Notes: generated by a model from the letters alone, not told the origin. DNA of 64,000 nt from Alloprevotella sp. oral taxon 473 str. F0040 (GCF_000318095.2 NZ_KB290717.1:122520-186519); one strand, 5' to 3'. Shown: positions 30,228 through 40,586, counted from the first letter of the stretch. Numbers and translations are program-made.

Positions 30228-31488
30228 GATTTGATTTATATTGTTGAAATAATGGTGATTGTGCTAGTCCTAATAGAATTTTCGAGAGTGTGGGATATTC
30301 TTTAGTTGTTCCGTTTTCTACTAATTGTACAGCTTGTTTTAATGCTAGTGGAATAGATTGTAAAAAATATGGTTTTCGTTCGTACAGACCGCGGAGACCA
30401 TAAGCTCCCAATACTTGCAAGGTGCGGAATAGAACGAATAGCTGGAGGTCTGTTTGGAACTGTGTACGATTGATACAGGTTAGTGTGGATACTTCATCTA
30501 GATACTCTTCTACCAGAGTGCTACGCAGGGCATCCGGGTATTGAGCAGAAGCTTGCCAGAGGAAAGAAGCCACATCGTAGTGTAATGGTCCTCTTCGTCC
30601 ACTTTGAAAATCTATGAGCCATGGTTGGCCATCATGAATCATTACGTTTCTAGCTTGAAAATCTCGATACAGGAACGTCTTCCCTTCTTTGTCACATTGA
30701 AGCAAACGTCTAGCAAAAGAATCAAAGTCGTCTTCTAAAGCCATTTCGTCAAACGGTAAACCTGAGGGCTTTAGAAAACAATATTTGAAATAGTTCAAAT
30801 CGAACATTATAGACCGCTGATCAAAAGAATGAGGGGGGATTAAATGGCTTGTTTCAAGCGATTCTCCCCCTTTTATTTGTATTCTTGCTAAAAGTCTAAT
30901 CGTCTTTCGAAGTAGGTCGAACCCTTCACAGGCTATTGGGGCTACAGATGTGGGACAATGGGAGGGATAGTCTTTGTCTCGCAACAACTCTCGGAGATGT
31001 TGATAGGAATCTCCGAGAGTTGTTGAAAGTTCTCCGACTTTTGCCGAAAAGTCTCCGAGATGTTTTGAGTATTCTCCGAGTTTTCTATCGGAACCTTCTA
31101 CTTTCGTGTTTCTGTTATGGCAAACTTCTTTTGGCGATAAGTCAAGTGAATATCCCACTTTCTTCCAAGAAGCAAGTTTTTCATGAAGAGAGAGGTCTCC
31201 TAGGTCAGTTTGTAAATAGCAGTGATGATCTTCTGATATAGCGTAAATCTGAGGTACTGGTAAGGAACCAGCGTAGAAATGTTGAGATAGATAGATGAAT
31301 GCATCATTCTCTTGGGGGTTGCTACCATAAGCTCCTACAACACTAGCTCCGTTTGCGCGAAAGAGTCTGATGTAAACCCGATTGGATCCAGCACTATGTA
31401 AGATTTGTGTGGAAGCTGGAGCCTCTCCAAAGTGATGTTCAAAAAGAGAGAGTAGTGCATTCTTCGTTTGTTGGAGAAAATCATCCAT
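30220..31488 (-). CDS. AmgK-like sugar kinase with a 21-bp-repeat insert
   Basis: 422-residue kinase of the aminoglycoside-phosphotransferase fold. N-lobe about 1-100 ([18 protein letters not shown]); catalytic segment [25 protein letters not shown] with the catalytic Asp and Asn, and metal-binding Asp of IDF. AmgK phosphorylates N-acetylmuramate or N-acetylglucosamine at C1 in wall recycling; the true substrate is unknown. Between the lobes an extra segment of about 70 residues (about 105-175) holds five seven-residue units (residues 137-171) of pattern [LV]-[GR]-[ED]-x4, such as LGEYSKH and LGDFSAK, encoded by exact 21-bp units. It looks like an insertion that the fold tolerates. Four bases after rsmE, overlapping the RapZ-domain gene. 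Confidence 0.85.
   Translation of the reverse strand: MDDFLQQTKNALLSLFEHHFGEAPASTQILHSAGSNRVYIRLFRANGASVVGAYGSNPQENDAFIYLSQHFYAGSLPVPQIYAISEDHHCYLQTDLGDLSLHEKLASWKKVGYSLDLSPKEVCHNRNTKVEGSDRKLGEYSKHLGDFSAKVGELSTTLGDSYQHLRELLRDKDYPSHCPTSVAPIACEGFDLLRKTIRLLARIQIKGGESLETSHLIPPHSFDQRSIMFDLNYFKYCFLKPSGLPFDEMALEDDFDSFARRLLQCDKEGKTFLYRDFQARNVMIHDGQPWLIDFQSGRRGPLHYDVASFLWQASAQYPDALRSTLVEEYLDEVSTLTCINRTQFQTDLQLFVLFRTLQVLGAYGLRGLYERKPYFLQSIPLALKQAVQLVENGTTKEYPTLSKILLGLAQSPLFQQYKSNHA
30976..31080. repeat. five 21-bp units inside the kinase gene
   Basis: Units begin (plus strand, core ctccgag or ctcggag) at 30990, 31011, 31032, 31053 and 31074, exactly 21 bases apart and in frame with the minus-strand kinase. 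Unit sequence is similar to the non-coding copies at 4.2 and 15.3 kb. Because the period is seven codons, gain or loss of units keeps the reading frame. Confidence 0.9.
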
Positions 31489-31492
31489 ATCG

Positions 31493-32233
31493 TTAATGCG
31501 CTTTTTTATGGTTCATCAATTGTACTGCCACAAGTGCTGCTGTTTCAGTACGTAAGCGACTTTGACCAAGAGAGATACTCTGAAAACCAAGTGAGCTGGC
31601 TAATCCTACTTCTTCAATGGAGAAGTCACCTTCAGGCCCAATGAGAACAAGGCTAGGGCGGTTTTTTTGTACTACATCAAAGAGGAACGGTTTTTCTGGC
31701 GTGCCATCTATGTCGTTTTGTTCGTAGCAATGGGCAATGTACTTGTCACCTTCAAAGGGTGTCGAAACAAAGGATTTGAATTTTTCCATTGAATAAATAG
31801 TTGGAAAACTGCCTTTGTGACTTTGTTTTGCAGCACTAACTACTATTTTTTCGATACGCTCTGTTTTGAGAACACGGCGTTCAGAGTTACAGCAATCAAG
31901 AAAGTGTAATCCATTGAGGCCGATTTCAGTTGCTTTTTCTGCGAACCATTCTATTCTATCCATGTTTTTAGTGGGAGCAACAGCAAGATGAATATTACTT
32001 GCCCAATGCTGTTCCCATGGATAATGACGCTCTATTACAACAAAACACTGAGGATGACGCCCCATTCCAATGGCAGAAATTGTACAATCGAAGAATGTGC
32101 CTTTGCCGTCTGTCGCCCACAAAGAGTCACCTTCTTTACGGCGCAACACACGCACCGCATGAGCAGCTTCCTCGTCTGGAAGTTGGAGTGTTTGTGCCAG
32201 ATTAGGAGCGTAAAACAAATGAGATTCCTTCAT
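31493..32233 (-). CDS. rsmE: 16S rRNA (uracil(1498)-N3)-methyltransferase
   Basis: 246-residue SPOUT methyltransferase acting on U1498 of 16S rRNA in the 30S subunit. PUA-like N-domain (HAVRVLRRKEGD), knotted SPOUT domain with LVLIGPEGDFS and ISLGQSRLRTETAALVA. ATG 32233 is preferred to the longer frame (to 32293) because it gives the standard start MKESHLFYAPN and leaves room for the promoter. First gene of the run with the kinase, RapZ-domain and TonB genes. Confidence 0.95.
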   Translation of the reverse strand: MKESHLFYAPNLAQTLQLPDEEAAHAVRVLRRKEGDSLWATDGKGTFFDCTISAIGMGRHPQCFVVIERHYPWEQHWASNIHLAVAPTKNMDRIEWFAEKATEIGLNGLHFLDCCNSERRVLKTERIEKIVVSAAKQSHKGSFPTIYSMEKFKSFVSTPFEGDKYIAHCYEQNDIDGTPEKPFLFDVVQKNRPSLVLIGPEGDFSIEEVGLASSLGFQSISLGQSRLRTETAALVAVQLMNHKKAH

Positions 32234-32250
32234 GAAGTGGTTATTTTGTC

Positions 32251-32260
32251 TGCGAAGGTA
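32251..32260 (-). promoter_or_regulatory. probable -7 box of the rsmE run
   Basis: TACCTTCGCA on the minus strand, one base off the consensus TAnnTTTG, 17 bases before rsmE. The -33 box is not clear. Confidence 0.4.
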
Positions 32261-32313
32261 CGATTTTTCTTCAGAAAAGGGATAGAAATGCACGAACTTC
32301 GGCTTTTTTTTCC

Positions 32314-32321
32314 TACTTTTG
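32314..32321 (+). promoter_or_regulatory. -7 box of hpt
   Basis: TACTTTTG, 21 bases before the hpt start. It faces the divergent rsmE promoter. A TTG box at the right distance is weak. Confidence 0.5.
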
Positions 32322-32342
32322 CAGACAAATTTTTATCACTCT

Positions 32343-32882
32343 ATGGATCTCGTTACCGTAAAAGACAAACAATTCGCCATCTCGCTCTCTGAAGAACGTA
32401 TTCGTCAGCGTGTTGCTGAGACGGCAGCTCAGATCAGTCAAGACCTCGAAGGGAAAAATCCAGTATTCTTGGCAGTATTGAATGGTTCTTTCGTATTCGC
32501 AGCTGATCTTATGCGTGGAATTTCTATTCCTTGTGAAATCAATTTCGTGCGTTTCTCTAGTTACGAAGGTATGAATAGCACGGGAAGTGTTAAAGAGCTT
32601 CTTGGACTCAATCAAAGCCTCAAAGGACGTACTGTTGTAGTGATAGAAGATATCATTGATTCTGGTCTGACTATGCAAGAGCTTTTGGTGTATCTACAGA
32701 AGTTTGAGCCTACTGACTTGAAGGTTGCTTCTCTTTTGGTTAAACCTGGTAACATGCAGGTGAAGCTAGATATAGATTACACTTGCTTTGAAATCCCCAA
32801 TGATTTTATCGTAGGATATGGTTTAGATTATGATGGCTTCGGACGTAATCTGCCTGCAATCTATACTGTCGTAGAAGGATAA
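32343..32882 (+). CDS. hpt: hypoxanthine phosphoribosyltransferase
   Basis: 179-residue purine salvage enzyme converting hypoxanthine (and usually guanine) with PRPP to IMP/GMP. The PRPP-binding loop VVVIEDIIDSGLTM and the base-binding region (ELLGLNQSLKGR, DFIVGYGLDYDG) are present. The open frame begins at 32319 with TTG, but ATG 32343 gives the natural N-terminus MDLVTVKDKQF. Head of a run with adk, obgE and pgeF, although 107 bases separate it from adk. Confidence 0.95.
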   Translation: MDLVTVKDKQFAISLSEERIRQRVAETAAQISQDLEGKNPVFLAVLNGSFVFAADLMRGISIPCEINFVRFSSYEGMNSTGSVKELLGLNQSLKGRTVVVIEDIIDSGLTMQELLVYLQKFEPTDLKVASLLVKPGNMQVKLDIDYTCFEIPNDFIVGYGLDYDGFGRNLPAIYTVVEG

Positions 32883-32989
32883 TTTTTATTTAAGAACGAT
32901 TCCTGATGCACAAGCACTACGTCCTCAGGCTAAGCAATAGAGGAATCTACTTTTTAATTGATTAGATAATACATTTTCATCCTATAATA

Positions 32990-33559
32990 ATGAAAAATCT
33001 CGTTATCTTTGGTGCGCCTGGTTCAGGTAAGGGCACGCAAAGCGATATTCTCGTAGAAAAATATGGTTTTGATCACATTTCCACTGGTGATGTGCTTCGT
33101 TCGGAAATCAAAGCTGGTAGCGATTTAGGTCGTACAGCGAAGGAATATATTGACAATGGTCAGTTGATTCCAGATTCTTTGATGATAGATATTTTGGCTG
33201 CAACTTACGATGCATTACCTAAAACCCAAGGTGTTATTTTCGATGGTTTCCCCCGTACTATCCCACAAGCAGAGGCACTAAAGGCTATGCTCGCAGAACG
33301 TGGTACACAAGTACACGCTATGCTCGAACTCAACGTTCCTGACGAAATGCTTATGGAGCGTTTGATTAATCGTGGTAAAACGAGTGGTCGTGCAGATGAT
33401 AATGAAGAGACCATCGCAAAGCGTCTTGGTGTTTATCACAACCAGACCATGCCACTCATTGAGTGGTACGAGCAAGAAGGTCTTCGCAATGCAGTGAAGG
33501 GTTATGGTTCGCTCGAAGAAATCAATGCAAACTTGTGTGCGGTTATTGATGCCCTCTAA
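32990..33559 (+). CDS. adk: adenylate kinase
   Basis: 189-residue nucleotide kinase that equilibrates ATP, ADP and AMP. P-loop GAPGSGKGTQ at residues 8-17, AMP-binding STGDVLR, FDGFPRT, and a short LID (GKTSGRADDNEETIAKR) without zinc cysteines, as in the short-type enzyme. obgE follows after 30 bases. Confidence 0.98.
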   Translation: MKNLVIFGAPGSGKGTQSDILVEKYGFDHISTGDVLRSEIKAGSDLGRTAKEYIDNGQLIPDSLMIDILAATYDALPKTQGVIFDGFPRTIPQAEALKAMLAERGTQVHAMLELNVPDEMLMERLINRGKTSGRADDNEETIAKRLGVYHNQTMPLIEWYEQEGLRNAVKGYGSLEEINANLCAVIDAL

Positions 33560-33589
33560 GCATCAGGTGTCGTGCCATAAATAATCTCG

Positions 33590-34747
33590 ATGGAATCAAA
33601 TTTCATTGACTACGTAAAGATATATTGTCGCTCAGGTAAGGGAGGTCGTGGATCGATGCACATGCATCGTGGTAAGTACCAACCTTTGGGTGGCCCCGAT
33701 GGTGGTGATGGTGGTCGCGGAGGTAATGTTTATCTTCGTGGCAACCATAACTATTGGACGTTGTTACATCTTCGTTTTGATCGACATGTATTTGCAGGGC
33801 ATGGAGGCAACGGAGGAAAATGCTGTAGCCACGGAAGTGACGGAGAAGATAAGTATATTGACGTCCCACCAGGCACAGTTGCTTATGATGCAGAGACTGG
33901 AAAATACTTGTGCGATGTTGTAGAAGATGGACAAGTTGTCATGCTTCTCAAAGGAGGACGTGGGGGATTGGGGAATTTCCAATTCCGTACGGCCACAAAT
34001 CAAGCACCTCGCTTTGCGCAACCAGGAGAACCTATGCAGGAGATGATGGTTGTGCTAGAACTCAAGCTACTTGCTGATGTAGGTTTGGTTGGCTTTCCCA
34101 ACGCAGGCAAATCTACGCTTGTGAGTGCCTTGTCAAATGCTCGACCCAAAATAGCCAATTACCCCTTTACTACGCTTGAACCTTCTTTAGGTATAGTACC
34201 TTATCGCGATGGTCGCTCTTTTGTAATGGCTGATATTCCTGGCATTATTGAAGGGGCTGCAGAAGGCCGTGGTTTAGGGCTTCGCTTTCTTCGTCATATA
34301 GAGCGTAACTCGCTTTTGCTCTTTATGGTGCCAGGAGATACAGACAATATCAGACAAGAGTATGAAGTCCTACTCAAAGAAGTAAGACAGTTTAACGAAG
34401 GTCTTCTTAATAAGCATCGTATATTAGCTGTCACTAAAAGTGATTTGCTGGATGAAGAACTGATAGAAATGCTTAAAGAGGAGCTTCCTGAAGATCTTCC
34501 TGTGGTGTTTATTAGTGCTGTCACAGGATTTCACATTCAAGAGCTCAAAGATTTACTCTGGCAAGAGTTAAATAGTGAAAGCAATAAACTTCAAAGTGTC
34601 GCAGAGGGTGGAAGTATTGTGCACCGCGACCGGGAGGTAGATCATTTTGATCGCGACTTCTCTGATTGGGCAGATGATATTGTAGAGATTGATGACGATG
34701 ATATTGAAGAGCTAGAAGACTATGAGATTGAGGATGTGGAAGATTGA
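33590..34747 (+). CDS. obgE: GTPase ObgE/CgtA
   Basis: 385-residue Obg GTPase with roles in 50S subunit assembly and stress. Glycine-rich Obg fold in the first 155 residues ([25 protein letters not shown]), G domain with [22 protein letters not shown] and TKSD, and a very acidic C-terminal tail (about 350-385). Followed after 46 bases by pgeF. Confidence 0.98.
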   Translation: MESNFIDYVKIYCRSGKGGRGSMHMHRGKYQPLGGPDGGDGGRGGNVYLRGNHNYWTLLHLRFDRHVFAGHGGNGGKCCSHGSDGEDKYIDVPPGTVAYDAETGKYLCDVVEDGQVVMLLKGGRGGLGNFQFRTATNQAPRFAQPGEPMQEMMVVLELKLLADVGLVGFPNAGKSTLVSALSNARPKIANYPFTTLEPSLGIVPYRDGRSFVMADIPGIIEGAAEGRGLGLRFLRHIERNSLLLFMVPGDTDNIRQEYEVLLKEVRQFNEGLLNKHRILAVTKSDLLDEELIEMLKEELPEDLPVVFISAVTGFHIQELKDLLWQELNSESNKLQSVAEGGSIVHRDREVDHFDRDFSDWADDIVEIDDDDIEELEDYEIEDVED

Positions 34748-34793
34748 GCAGTCATTCTCATTTCAGAGTAGCGACAACTATTAGATTTAGCAA

Positions 34794-35564
34794 ATGAACT
34801 TGCTTGAATATCATTTAGGTAAAGGTGTACGCGCTTTTTCAACCCTTCGGAATAGTGGAGGAGTAGGGGAAGGAGCGTACGCCTCTTTTAATATTACGCC
34901 TTATTGTGGTGATGCTCCTAACAATGTACTTCTATGTCGTACAGAGCTAGCCCAAGAATTAGGGATAACAGAGCAGAGAGTTGTTCTCCCATTTCAAACA
35001 CACACCAACCAAGTAAAGGTTGTAGAGGAGAGTTTTTTTGATTTTCCTCTTCAAGAACAAGTAGCTTATTTGGAGGAAGTTGATGCCTTAGTAACTCGCT
35101 TGCCTGGAGTCTGTATTGGAGTTTCGACAGCTGATTGTGTTCCCATACTTCTATATGATTTCGAGCAACAAGTCGTTGCAGCTGTACATGCTGGATGGCG
35201 CGGGGTGGTGGGGCATATAGCTCGAAATACAGTAGAAGAGATGAAAAAGCTGGGGAGCAATGTCAGTGACATTAGAGTCGTCATCGGACCTAGTATAGGG
35301 CCAGCATCCTTTGAAGTCGGAGATGAAGTGGTGAGAGCTTTCTTAGCTTCAAATTTTCCTGATAGAGTCATACTTCATAATTATGTTAAACCACATATTG
35401 ATTTGTGGGCATCCGTTGCTTTTGAACTTGAAGAGATAGGTGTTAACTTGCAGAATGTGCAAATTGCTGGTGTTGATACCTTCACGCACTCTGATAGTTT
35501 TTTCTCTGCTCGTCAATTAGGACTGAACTCTGGACGAATCTTTAGTGGGATTTTGCTGCAATAA
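34794..35564 (+). CDS. pgeF: purine nucleoside phosphorylase / polyphenol-oxidase-like protein PgeF (YfiH/YlmD)
   Basis: 256-residue Cu-oxidase_4 family protein. Motifs: VVLPFQTHTNQV, STADCVPILLYD, VHAGWRGVV, GPSIGPASFEVG; the His and Cys ligands of the family are kept. Members have been shown to act as purine nucleoside phosphorylases/adenosine deaminases, and in E. coli to edit peptidoglycan precursors; which applies here is unknown. No signal peptide, so cytoplasmic. Confidence 0.92.
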   Translation: MNLLEYHLGKGVRAFSTLRNSGGVGEGAYASFNITPYCGDAPNNVLLCRTELAQELGITEQRVVLPFQTHTNQVKVVEESFFDFPLQEQVAYLEEVDALVTRLPGVCIGVSTADCVPILLYDFEQQVVAAVHAGWRGVVGHIARNTVEEMKKLGSNVSDIRVVIGPSIGPASFEVGDEVVRAFLASNFPDRVILHNYVKPHIDLWASVAFELEEIGVNLQNVQIAGVDTFTHSDSFFSARQLGLNSGRIFSGILLQ

Positions 35565-35589
35565 CTAGGCTTATATCAGCAATATTTCG

Positions 35590-35597
35590 TAAATTTG
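35590..35597 (+). promoter_or_regulatory. possible -7 box of proS
   Basis: TAAATTTG in the 157-base gap before proS, with no clear upstream TTG box at the right distance. Low certainty. Confidence 0.35.
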
Positions 35598-35721
35598 CCG
35601 AGAAATCTGCAGTTTACTCTGTCGTTTTCATCGTTAATTCTTACTTTTTACCGAAGCTCTTATGACCAGTTTGAGTCTTTCGGTTATTTCATCACGTTAA
35701 TAAGACACATTCAATATATAC

Positions 35722-37203
35722 ATGGCCAAAGAACTCAAAGACCTTACCAAACGTAGTGTCGACTACTCTCGTTGGTATAATGAATTGGTGGTAAAAGCTG
35801 ACCTCGCAGAACAGTCTCCTGTGCGTGGTTGCATGGTAATTAAGCCGTATGGCTACGCCATTTGGGAAAGCATTCAACAGAACCTTGATGCTCGCTTCAA
35901 AGCAACGGGGGTTCAAAATGCCTATTTCCCTCTGCTTATCCCTAAGAGCTATCTCTCAAAAGAAGCTGAACATGTAGAGGGCTTTGCTAAGGAATGTGCC
36001 GTAGTAACCCATTATCGTCTTAAAACCAATGATGAAGGTAATGGCGTGGTAGTAGATCCCGCTGCTAAATTAGAGGAGGAACTTATCATTCGCCCTACTT
36101 CTGAGACAACGATTTGGAATACGTTCCGTGGGTGGATTCAATCTTGGCGTGATCTTCCTTTGCTTTGTAATCAATGGTGCAATGTGATGCGTTGGGAGAT
36201 GCGTACACGTCTATTCCTTCGCACCTCAGAATTCCTTTGGCAGGAAGGTCATACTGCGCATGCTACCCGTGAGGAAGCCGAAATTCGTGCAAAACAGATG
36301 TTAGATGTCTATGCTGATTTTGCTAAGGATGTACTAGCTATTCCTATGGTTAAGGGAGTGAAGAGTGCGACTGAACGATTTGCTGGTGCGCTTGATACCT
36401 ATACCATTGAAGGCATGATGCAGGATGGAAAGGCTCTTCAAAGCGGTACTTCTCACTTTTTGGGACAAAACTTTGGTAAAGCATTTGATGTTAAGTTTGT
36501 CAACAAAGATAATCAAGAAGAATATGCTTGGGCTACTTCTTGGGGAGTCTCTACTCGTCTTATGGGGGCACTGATAATGAGTCACTCTGATGATAATGGC
36601 TTGGTGCTTCCTCCGCATGTTGCTCCTATTCAGGTGGTGATTGTTCCGATTTTCAAGAATGGAGAACAAGAGAAATTTGATGCTGTGCTTGGCGAACTTA
36701 CTAAGAAGCTCCAAACTAAGGGGATTCGAGTGAAGTACGACAACGCTGAGAACAAACGTCCAGGATTTAAGTTTGCTGATTATGAATTAAAAGGTGTCCC
36801 TGTACGTCTCGTAATGGGTGGCCGAGACTTAGAGAATGGAACCATCGAGGTAACGCGCCGTGATACTTTAGAGAAAGAGACTTTGTCTTTCGAGGGTATA
36901 GAAGAGCGCGTAGTTAGTTTGTTGGAAGAAATCCAAGAGAATATCTACCAAAAGGCATTGAAACTTCGTGAAGAGAAAACTTATACTTGCACCACTTACG
37001 ATGATTTTAAAGAGCGTATCAAAGATGGTGGTTTTTTCGTTTACGATTGGGACGGAACTCCTGAAACTGAAGCTCAGCTTAAAGCGGATACTCAAGCAAC
37101 AATTCGTTGTATCCCCAATGATGTGTCACAAGACAATTTGGGAACTGACATGATTAGCGGAAAACCAGCTGTTGCACGTGTCTATATAGCTCGAAGCTAC
37201 TAG
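35722..37203 (+). CDS. proS: prolyl-tRNA synthetase, type 3 (archaeal/eukaryotic-like)
   Basis: 493-residue class II synthetase charging tRNA-Pro. Class II motifs: [47 protein letters not shown], and the C-terminal [21 protein letters not shown]. The editing (INS) domain of the long bacterial form is absent; the C-terminal zinc-like extension of this type is present. This form is normal for Bacteroidetes. A 101-base gap separates it from the next gene. Confidence 0.97.
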   Translation: MAKELKDLTKRSVDYSRWYNELVVKADLAEQSPVRGCMVIKPYGYAIWESIQQNLDARFKATGVQNAYFPLLIPKSYLSKEAEHVEGFAKECAVVTHYRLKTNDEGNGVVVDPAAKLEEELIIRPTSETTIWNTFRGWIQSWRDLPLLCNQWCNVMRWEMRTRLFLRTSEFLWQEGHTAHATREEAEIRAKQMLDVYADFAKDVLAIPMVKGVKSATERFAGALDTYTIEGMMQDGKALQSGTSHFLGQNFGKAFDVKFVNKDNQEEYAWATSWGVSTRLMGALIMSHSDDNGLVLPPHVAPIQVVIVPIFKNGEQEKFDAVLGELTKKLQTKGIRVKYDNAENKRPGFKFADYELKGVPVRLVMGGRDLENGTIEVTRRDTLEKETLSFEGIEERVVSLLEEIQENIYQKALKLREEKTYTCTTYDDFKERIKDGGFFVYDWDGTPETEAQLKADTQATIRCIPNDVSQDNLGTDMISGKPAVARVYIARSY

Positions 37204-37304
37204 TTATCAGTAGTGATAGCTGTGATTTACTAGAGCGCTTTAAGTGTGATTTACGTTTTTCCGCAATAAATATCTAGATAATAGCGTAAGAACACAATAT
37301 AATT

Positions 37305-37871
37305 ATGACTACGCAACAGCAGTTTGAACAGGCCATCGCTTTATGTCGTGAGGTATTTATGAAGAAAATGTATGATTACGGCACTGCATGGCGCGTTCTT
37401 CGAGTTCCTTCCATTACAGATCAGATTTACATTAAAGCAAATCGTATCCGTTCTTTACAAACCAAAGGTACTTCCAAAGTAGGCGAAGGAATCGTTCCAG
37501 AATTTATAGCCATTGTAAATTATGCCATTATGGGACTTATCCAGCTTGAAAAGGGCATAGCAGATGGAACAAATCACGAAGATTTGAACGATGTCAGTAT
37601 GGCTGAATCCTATGATATCCAGGCAGAAGCAGCACTTCAATTAATGTTACGGAAGAATCACGACTACGATGAGGCGTGGCGATTGATGCGCGTGTCTTCA
37701 TATGTAGATTTTATTCTTACGAAAGTTTTTCGCACAAAACAGATTGAAGAACACGATGGGGAAACCCTCGTGAGTGAGGGTATAGATGCCAATTACATGG
37801 ATATGCTAAATTATGCGATTTTTGCGCTTATCAAATTGGAAATAGAGAAGTCCGTAGATAATGTCGAGTAA
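37305..37871 (+). CDS. DUF1599 family protein
   Basis: 188 residues made of two related halves (about 8-85 and 100-185), each with a short motif ending YDYGTAWR or [11 protein letters not shown], then KxxRxxxL and a closing [13 protein letters not shown] segment. The pattern is that of DUF1599; function unknown. Its end overlaps the DoxX start by 11 bases (shared ATG), so the two are translated together. Confidence 0.85.
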   Translation: MTTQQQFEQAIALCREVFMKKMYDYGTAWRVLRVPSITDQIYIKANRIRSLQTKGTSKVGEGIVPEFIAIVNYAIMGLIQLEKGIADGTNHEDLNDVSMAESYDIQAEAALQLMLRKNHDYDEAWRLMRVSSYVDFILTKVFRTKQIEEHDGETLVSEGIDANYMDMLNYAIFALIKLEIEKSVDNVE

Positions 37872-39900
37872 TAAAGTCACCCATATTCTCCTTCGCTTCA
37901 TCACCACACTTGCTCAGTGGGTTTTGGCAGGTACCTTCCTGTTCTCTGGCTTTGTAAAAGCTTTAGATCCAATGGGAATGGAGCATAAGTTGGAGGCTTA
38001 CTTTGTGCATTGGGGGCTAAATGTACCAGCAGGTTCTCTCTATCTTGATGCAGCTGTTCTTCTATTGGCCTTAGTTGAATTCACGCTTGGCGTATACCTC
38101 TTGTTGGGAATGCGCAAGCGCGTAGCAGCCTTAGGAAGTTTTGGATTCATGTTGATAATGACACTGGTTACAGTCTACATTTATGTGTACAACCCAGTGT
38201 CTGATTGTGGATGTTTTGGCACAGCTTTTGTGTTGACAAACGGAGAAACACTTGCTAAGAATATCATATTATTAGTTTGTGCACTGATTGTTCTTACACA
38301 ACGGCGTCATTCTTTACGTATAATCTCTTTGCATACTCAATGGTTGCTATCGTTATATGCGATGGTCTATCTTATTGGAGTAACTCTTTTTTCGCTGCAC
38401 TATTTGCCCTTAATGGAATTTACTCCTTATGCCACTGGGGTATCTATTAATAAAGCTATCAAAGGGGAGCAGAAGATGACGTTCATTTACGAGAAGAATG
38501 GACAGCAACGTAGCTTTGATATAAATAATCTACCCGAAGATAGTTCATGGATCTATGTGGATACTCACACAGAGGTGTTAGAAGCACCTACCATTAAGGA
38601 CTTCTCTTTTGTTGATCGAGATGGAGATGAACTTGCTGATGAAATACTTGCGGACTCAGGTTTGGTTTATATCATAACTATGCCAAATCCATCCTTAGCT
38701 GATGCTGGATGTAGTGATCAACTCAATGATATATATGACTTCGCAAATGACAATCAGCAACATCTTTTGTGTGCTACAGCAGGAAGCAAAGAAAGCGTAA
38801 CTGCTTGGATTGATCGTACTGGTGCAGCATATCCTTTTGTTGAGAGTTCTACTGAAGCTTTAAATGCCATGGTGCGTTCTAATCCAGGAGTGATGCTTTT
38901 GAAGAACGGACGTATAATTGCTAAGTGGAGCAGAAATGATCTTCCAGACGAAGTCGAATTAAAGGCTATAACGCAGAATCCTGAGTTACAGATTCAACGT
39001 TTCGCCACTAGTCATGCTCTCTTAAAACTTTTCCTTTGGTTTATTATTCCTTTTGGATTACTCTTACTTGCAGATCGTCTTTGGATAGGCAGTCGTTATT
39101 ATCGTATCTACAAACATTATAAATCCCATAATAAAAAGAAAATGAGAAAGCACATCGTTGCCGGCAATTGGAAGATGAACAAGAATCTTCAAGAAGGTCT
39201 AGCCCTTGCCGCTGAAGTTAATGAAATTCTCAAGAATGAGAAGCCCAACTGCGAAGTAATCCTTGGCACTCCTTTTATTCACTTAGCTAAGGTGAGTGAG
39301 TTGGTAGATCACAGCCTTGTGAAGGTTTCTGCTGAGAACTGCGCAAACCACGCATCTGGAGCTTATACTGGTGAGGTATCAGCCGAGATGATTAAGTCCA
39401 CTGGAGCTGAATATGTTATTCTTGGTCACAGCGAGCGTCGTGAGTACTACAACGAAACTCCTGAGGTTCTCAAAGAAAAGGTTGACCTCGCGCTTGCAAA
39501 TGGTCTTAAGGTTGTGTTCTGTATCGGTGAAAGTCTTGCCCAACGTGAAGCTGGTGAGCATGAAGCTGTTTGCAAAGCTGAGCTTGAAGGAAGTGTGTTC
39601 CATCTTTCTGCTGAAGAATGGAAGAACATTGTAATCGCTTATGAACCCATTTGGGCAATAGGAACAGGTAAGACAGCTACTTCTGACCAAGCTCAAGAAA
39701 TTCATGCATTTATCCGTAAGTGCGTAGCTGAGAAGTATGGACAAGAAGCTGCAGACAACACTTCAATTCTATATGGTGGTTCTTGCAACGGTAAGAATGC
39801 TCCTGAGCTTTTCGCTAAGGAAGACATTGATGGTGGCTTGATCGGTGGAGCTTCTCTCAAAGCTGCTGATTTTAAGCTCATTATTGATGCTTGGAAATAA
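37861..39900 (+). CDS. DoxX/MauE-like membrane protein fused in frame to triosephosphate isomerase
   Basis: One open frame of 679 residues. Residues 1-180: five predicted helices of a DoxX/MauE-type protein, with a periplasmic DCGCFG motif at about 118-123. Residues about 195-375: a thioredoxin-like domain without CxxC, predicted periplasmic. Then a sixth helix ([22 protein letters not shown]) and a very basic tail ending in NKKK at about residue 427, after which comes complete TpiA with no intervening stop. The positive residues place the tail, and therefore the isomerase, in the cytoplasm, so the fusion would be topologically sound. Other Bacteroidales have the same two genes separate, as I recall. 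An internal start for TpiA is listed separately; which product is made cannot be told from sequence. Confidence 0.85.
   Translation: MSSNKVTHILLRFITTLAQWVLAGTFLFSGFVKALDPMGMEHKLEAYFVHWGLNVPAGSLYLDAAVLLLALVEFTLGVYLLLGMRKRVAALGSFGFMLIMTLVTVYIYVYNPVSDCGCFGTAFVLTNGETLAKNIILLVCALIVLTQRRHSLRIISLHTQWLLSLYAMVYLIGVTLFSLHYLPLMEFTPYATGVSINKAIKGEQKMTFIYEKNGQQRSFDINNLPEDSSWIYVDTHTEVLEAPTIKDFSFVDRDGDELADEILADSGLVYIITMPNPSLADAGCSDQLNDIYDFANDNQQHLLCATAGSKESVTAWIDRTGAAYPFVESSTEALNAMVRSNPGVMLLKNGRIIAKWSRNDLPDEVELKAITQNPELQIQRFATSHALLKLFLWFIIPFGLLLLADRLWIGSRYYRIYKHYKSHNKKKMRKHIVAGNWKMNKNLQEGLALAAEVNEILKNEKPNCEVILGTPFIHLAKVSELVDHSLVKVSAENCANHASGAYTGEVSAEMIKSTGAEYVILGHSERREYYNETPEVLKEKVDLALANGLKVVFCIGESLAQREAGEHEAVCKAELEGSVFHLSAEEWKNIVIAYEPIWAIGTGKTATSDQAQEIHAFIRKCVAEKYGQEAADNTSILYGGSCNGKNAPELFAKEDIDGGLIGGASLKAADFKLIIDAWK
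39142..39900 (+). CDS. tpiA: triosephosphate isomerase (possible internal start)
   Basis: Glycolytic enzyme interconverting dihydroxyacetone phosphate and glyceraldehyde 3-phosphate. From ATG 39142, preceded by A-rich AAAAAGAAA typical of Bacteroidetes starts, the protein has the normal 252 residues. Catalytic residues are intact: Lys in NWKMNK, His in ILGHSERR and Glu in [14 protein letters not shown]. It is in frame with the preceding DoxX coding region, so a fused and a free form could both be made. Confidence 0.9.
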   Translation: MRKHIVAGNWKMNKNLQEGLALAAEVNEILKNEKPNCEVILGTPFIHLAKVSELVDHSLVKVSAENCANHASGAYTGEVSAEMIKSTGAEYVILGHSERREYYNETPEVLKEKVDLALANGLKVVFCIGESLAQREAGEHEAVCKAELEGSVFHLSAEEWKNIVIAYEPIWAIGTGKTATSDQAQEIHAFIRKCVAEKYGQEAADNTSILYGGSCNGKNAPELFAKEDIDGGLIGGASLKAADFKLIIDAWK

Positions 39901-39937
39901 GCTTCTTAGGAAATTATTCCTTTGACTACACTATTGT

Positions 39938-39982
39938 AAGGAAGGTGAGATTCATTATGAATCTCGCCATCCTTATTCTTTA
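39938..39982 (+). terminator. probable terminator after tpiA
   Basis: Imperfect 17-bp hairpin centred on GAGATTCAT/ATGAATCTC with a short TT-rich tail. Separates tpiA from the SPOR gene. Confidence 0.7.
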
Positions 39983-40088
39983 TATAAGTTTCTTACTATC
40001 GCTGTTTTCCTTTGAAGGAAGAATGAGTCGATTTTTTCTGCTGTAGTTATGTTTTATCATGAACTATAGTTGTTTATTCTTTCCAATG

Positions 40089-40514
40089 ATGAAACTTCTT
40101 TTCTTGTCTTCGTTATTGAGTATCTTCTCTGTGGCTGCACAATCCTTGCATGCGAATGGAACCTATCATTTGAATGTAGCGGATAGTGCTGTTGTTAGCA
40201 CGAATCGTCAAGCAGGTGATCCATTGAAAGATACAAGTCGTCCTCGTTATCGTACTCAAGGATATCGTATTCAGGTATTTACAGGAGGAAATGATCGTGC
40301 TGCAAAACGTTCAGCTCAGGAGATGAAAATTAAGGTGCAACGGCATTTTCCTGAGCTTTCTGTTTACATACATTTCCAGTCTCCTAGGTGGGTTTGCCGT
40401 GTAGGAGATTTTTTGACTCGAGAAGAAGCTCAACATTATGTAAAGCTTATCAGAAAGAAGCGTCTTTCTCCTGAGGCAGCCATTGTGAAGAGTCCGATAC
40501 TACGAGCTTATTAA
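40089..40514 (+). CDS. secreted SPOR-domain protein
   Basis: 141 residues: signal peptide (KLLFLSSLLSIFSVAAQS), a spacer, and a C-terminal SPOR domain (about 65-140, GYRIQVFTGGNDR, WVCRVGDFLTREEAQ). SPOR domains bind denuded septal glycan strands. The start is either ATG 40089 or an upstream ATG (40059); the shorter start gives a clean signal peptide. A gap of 72 bases leads to folE. Role is probably in envelope or division, by domain only. Confidence 0.82.
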   Translation: MKLLFLSSLLSIFSVAAQSLHANGTYHLNVADSAVVSTNRQAGDPLKDTSRPRYRTQGYRIQVFTGGNDRAAKRSAQEMKIKVQRHFPELSVYIHFQSPRWVCRVGDFLTREEAQHYVKLIRKKRLSPEAAIVKSPILRAY

Positions 40515-40586
40515 TATTTTGTTAGAGAGGTTTTAGTAGGGCTTCTTTTCTTCTTCATTGTAATTTAATGTGTTCTCCAATTAGAT

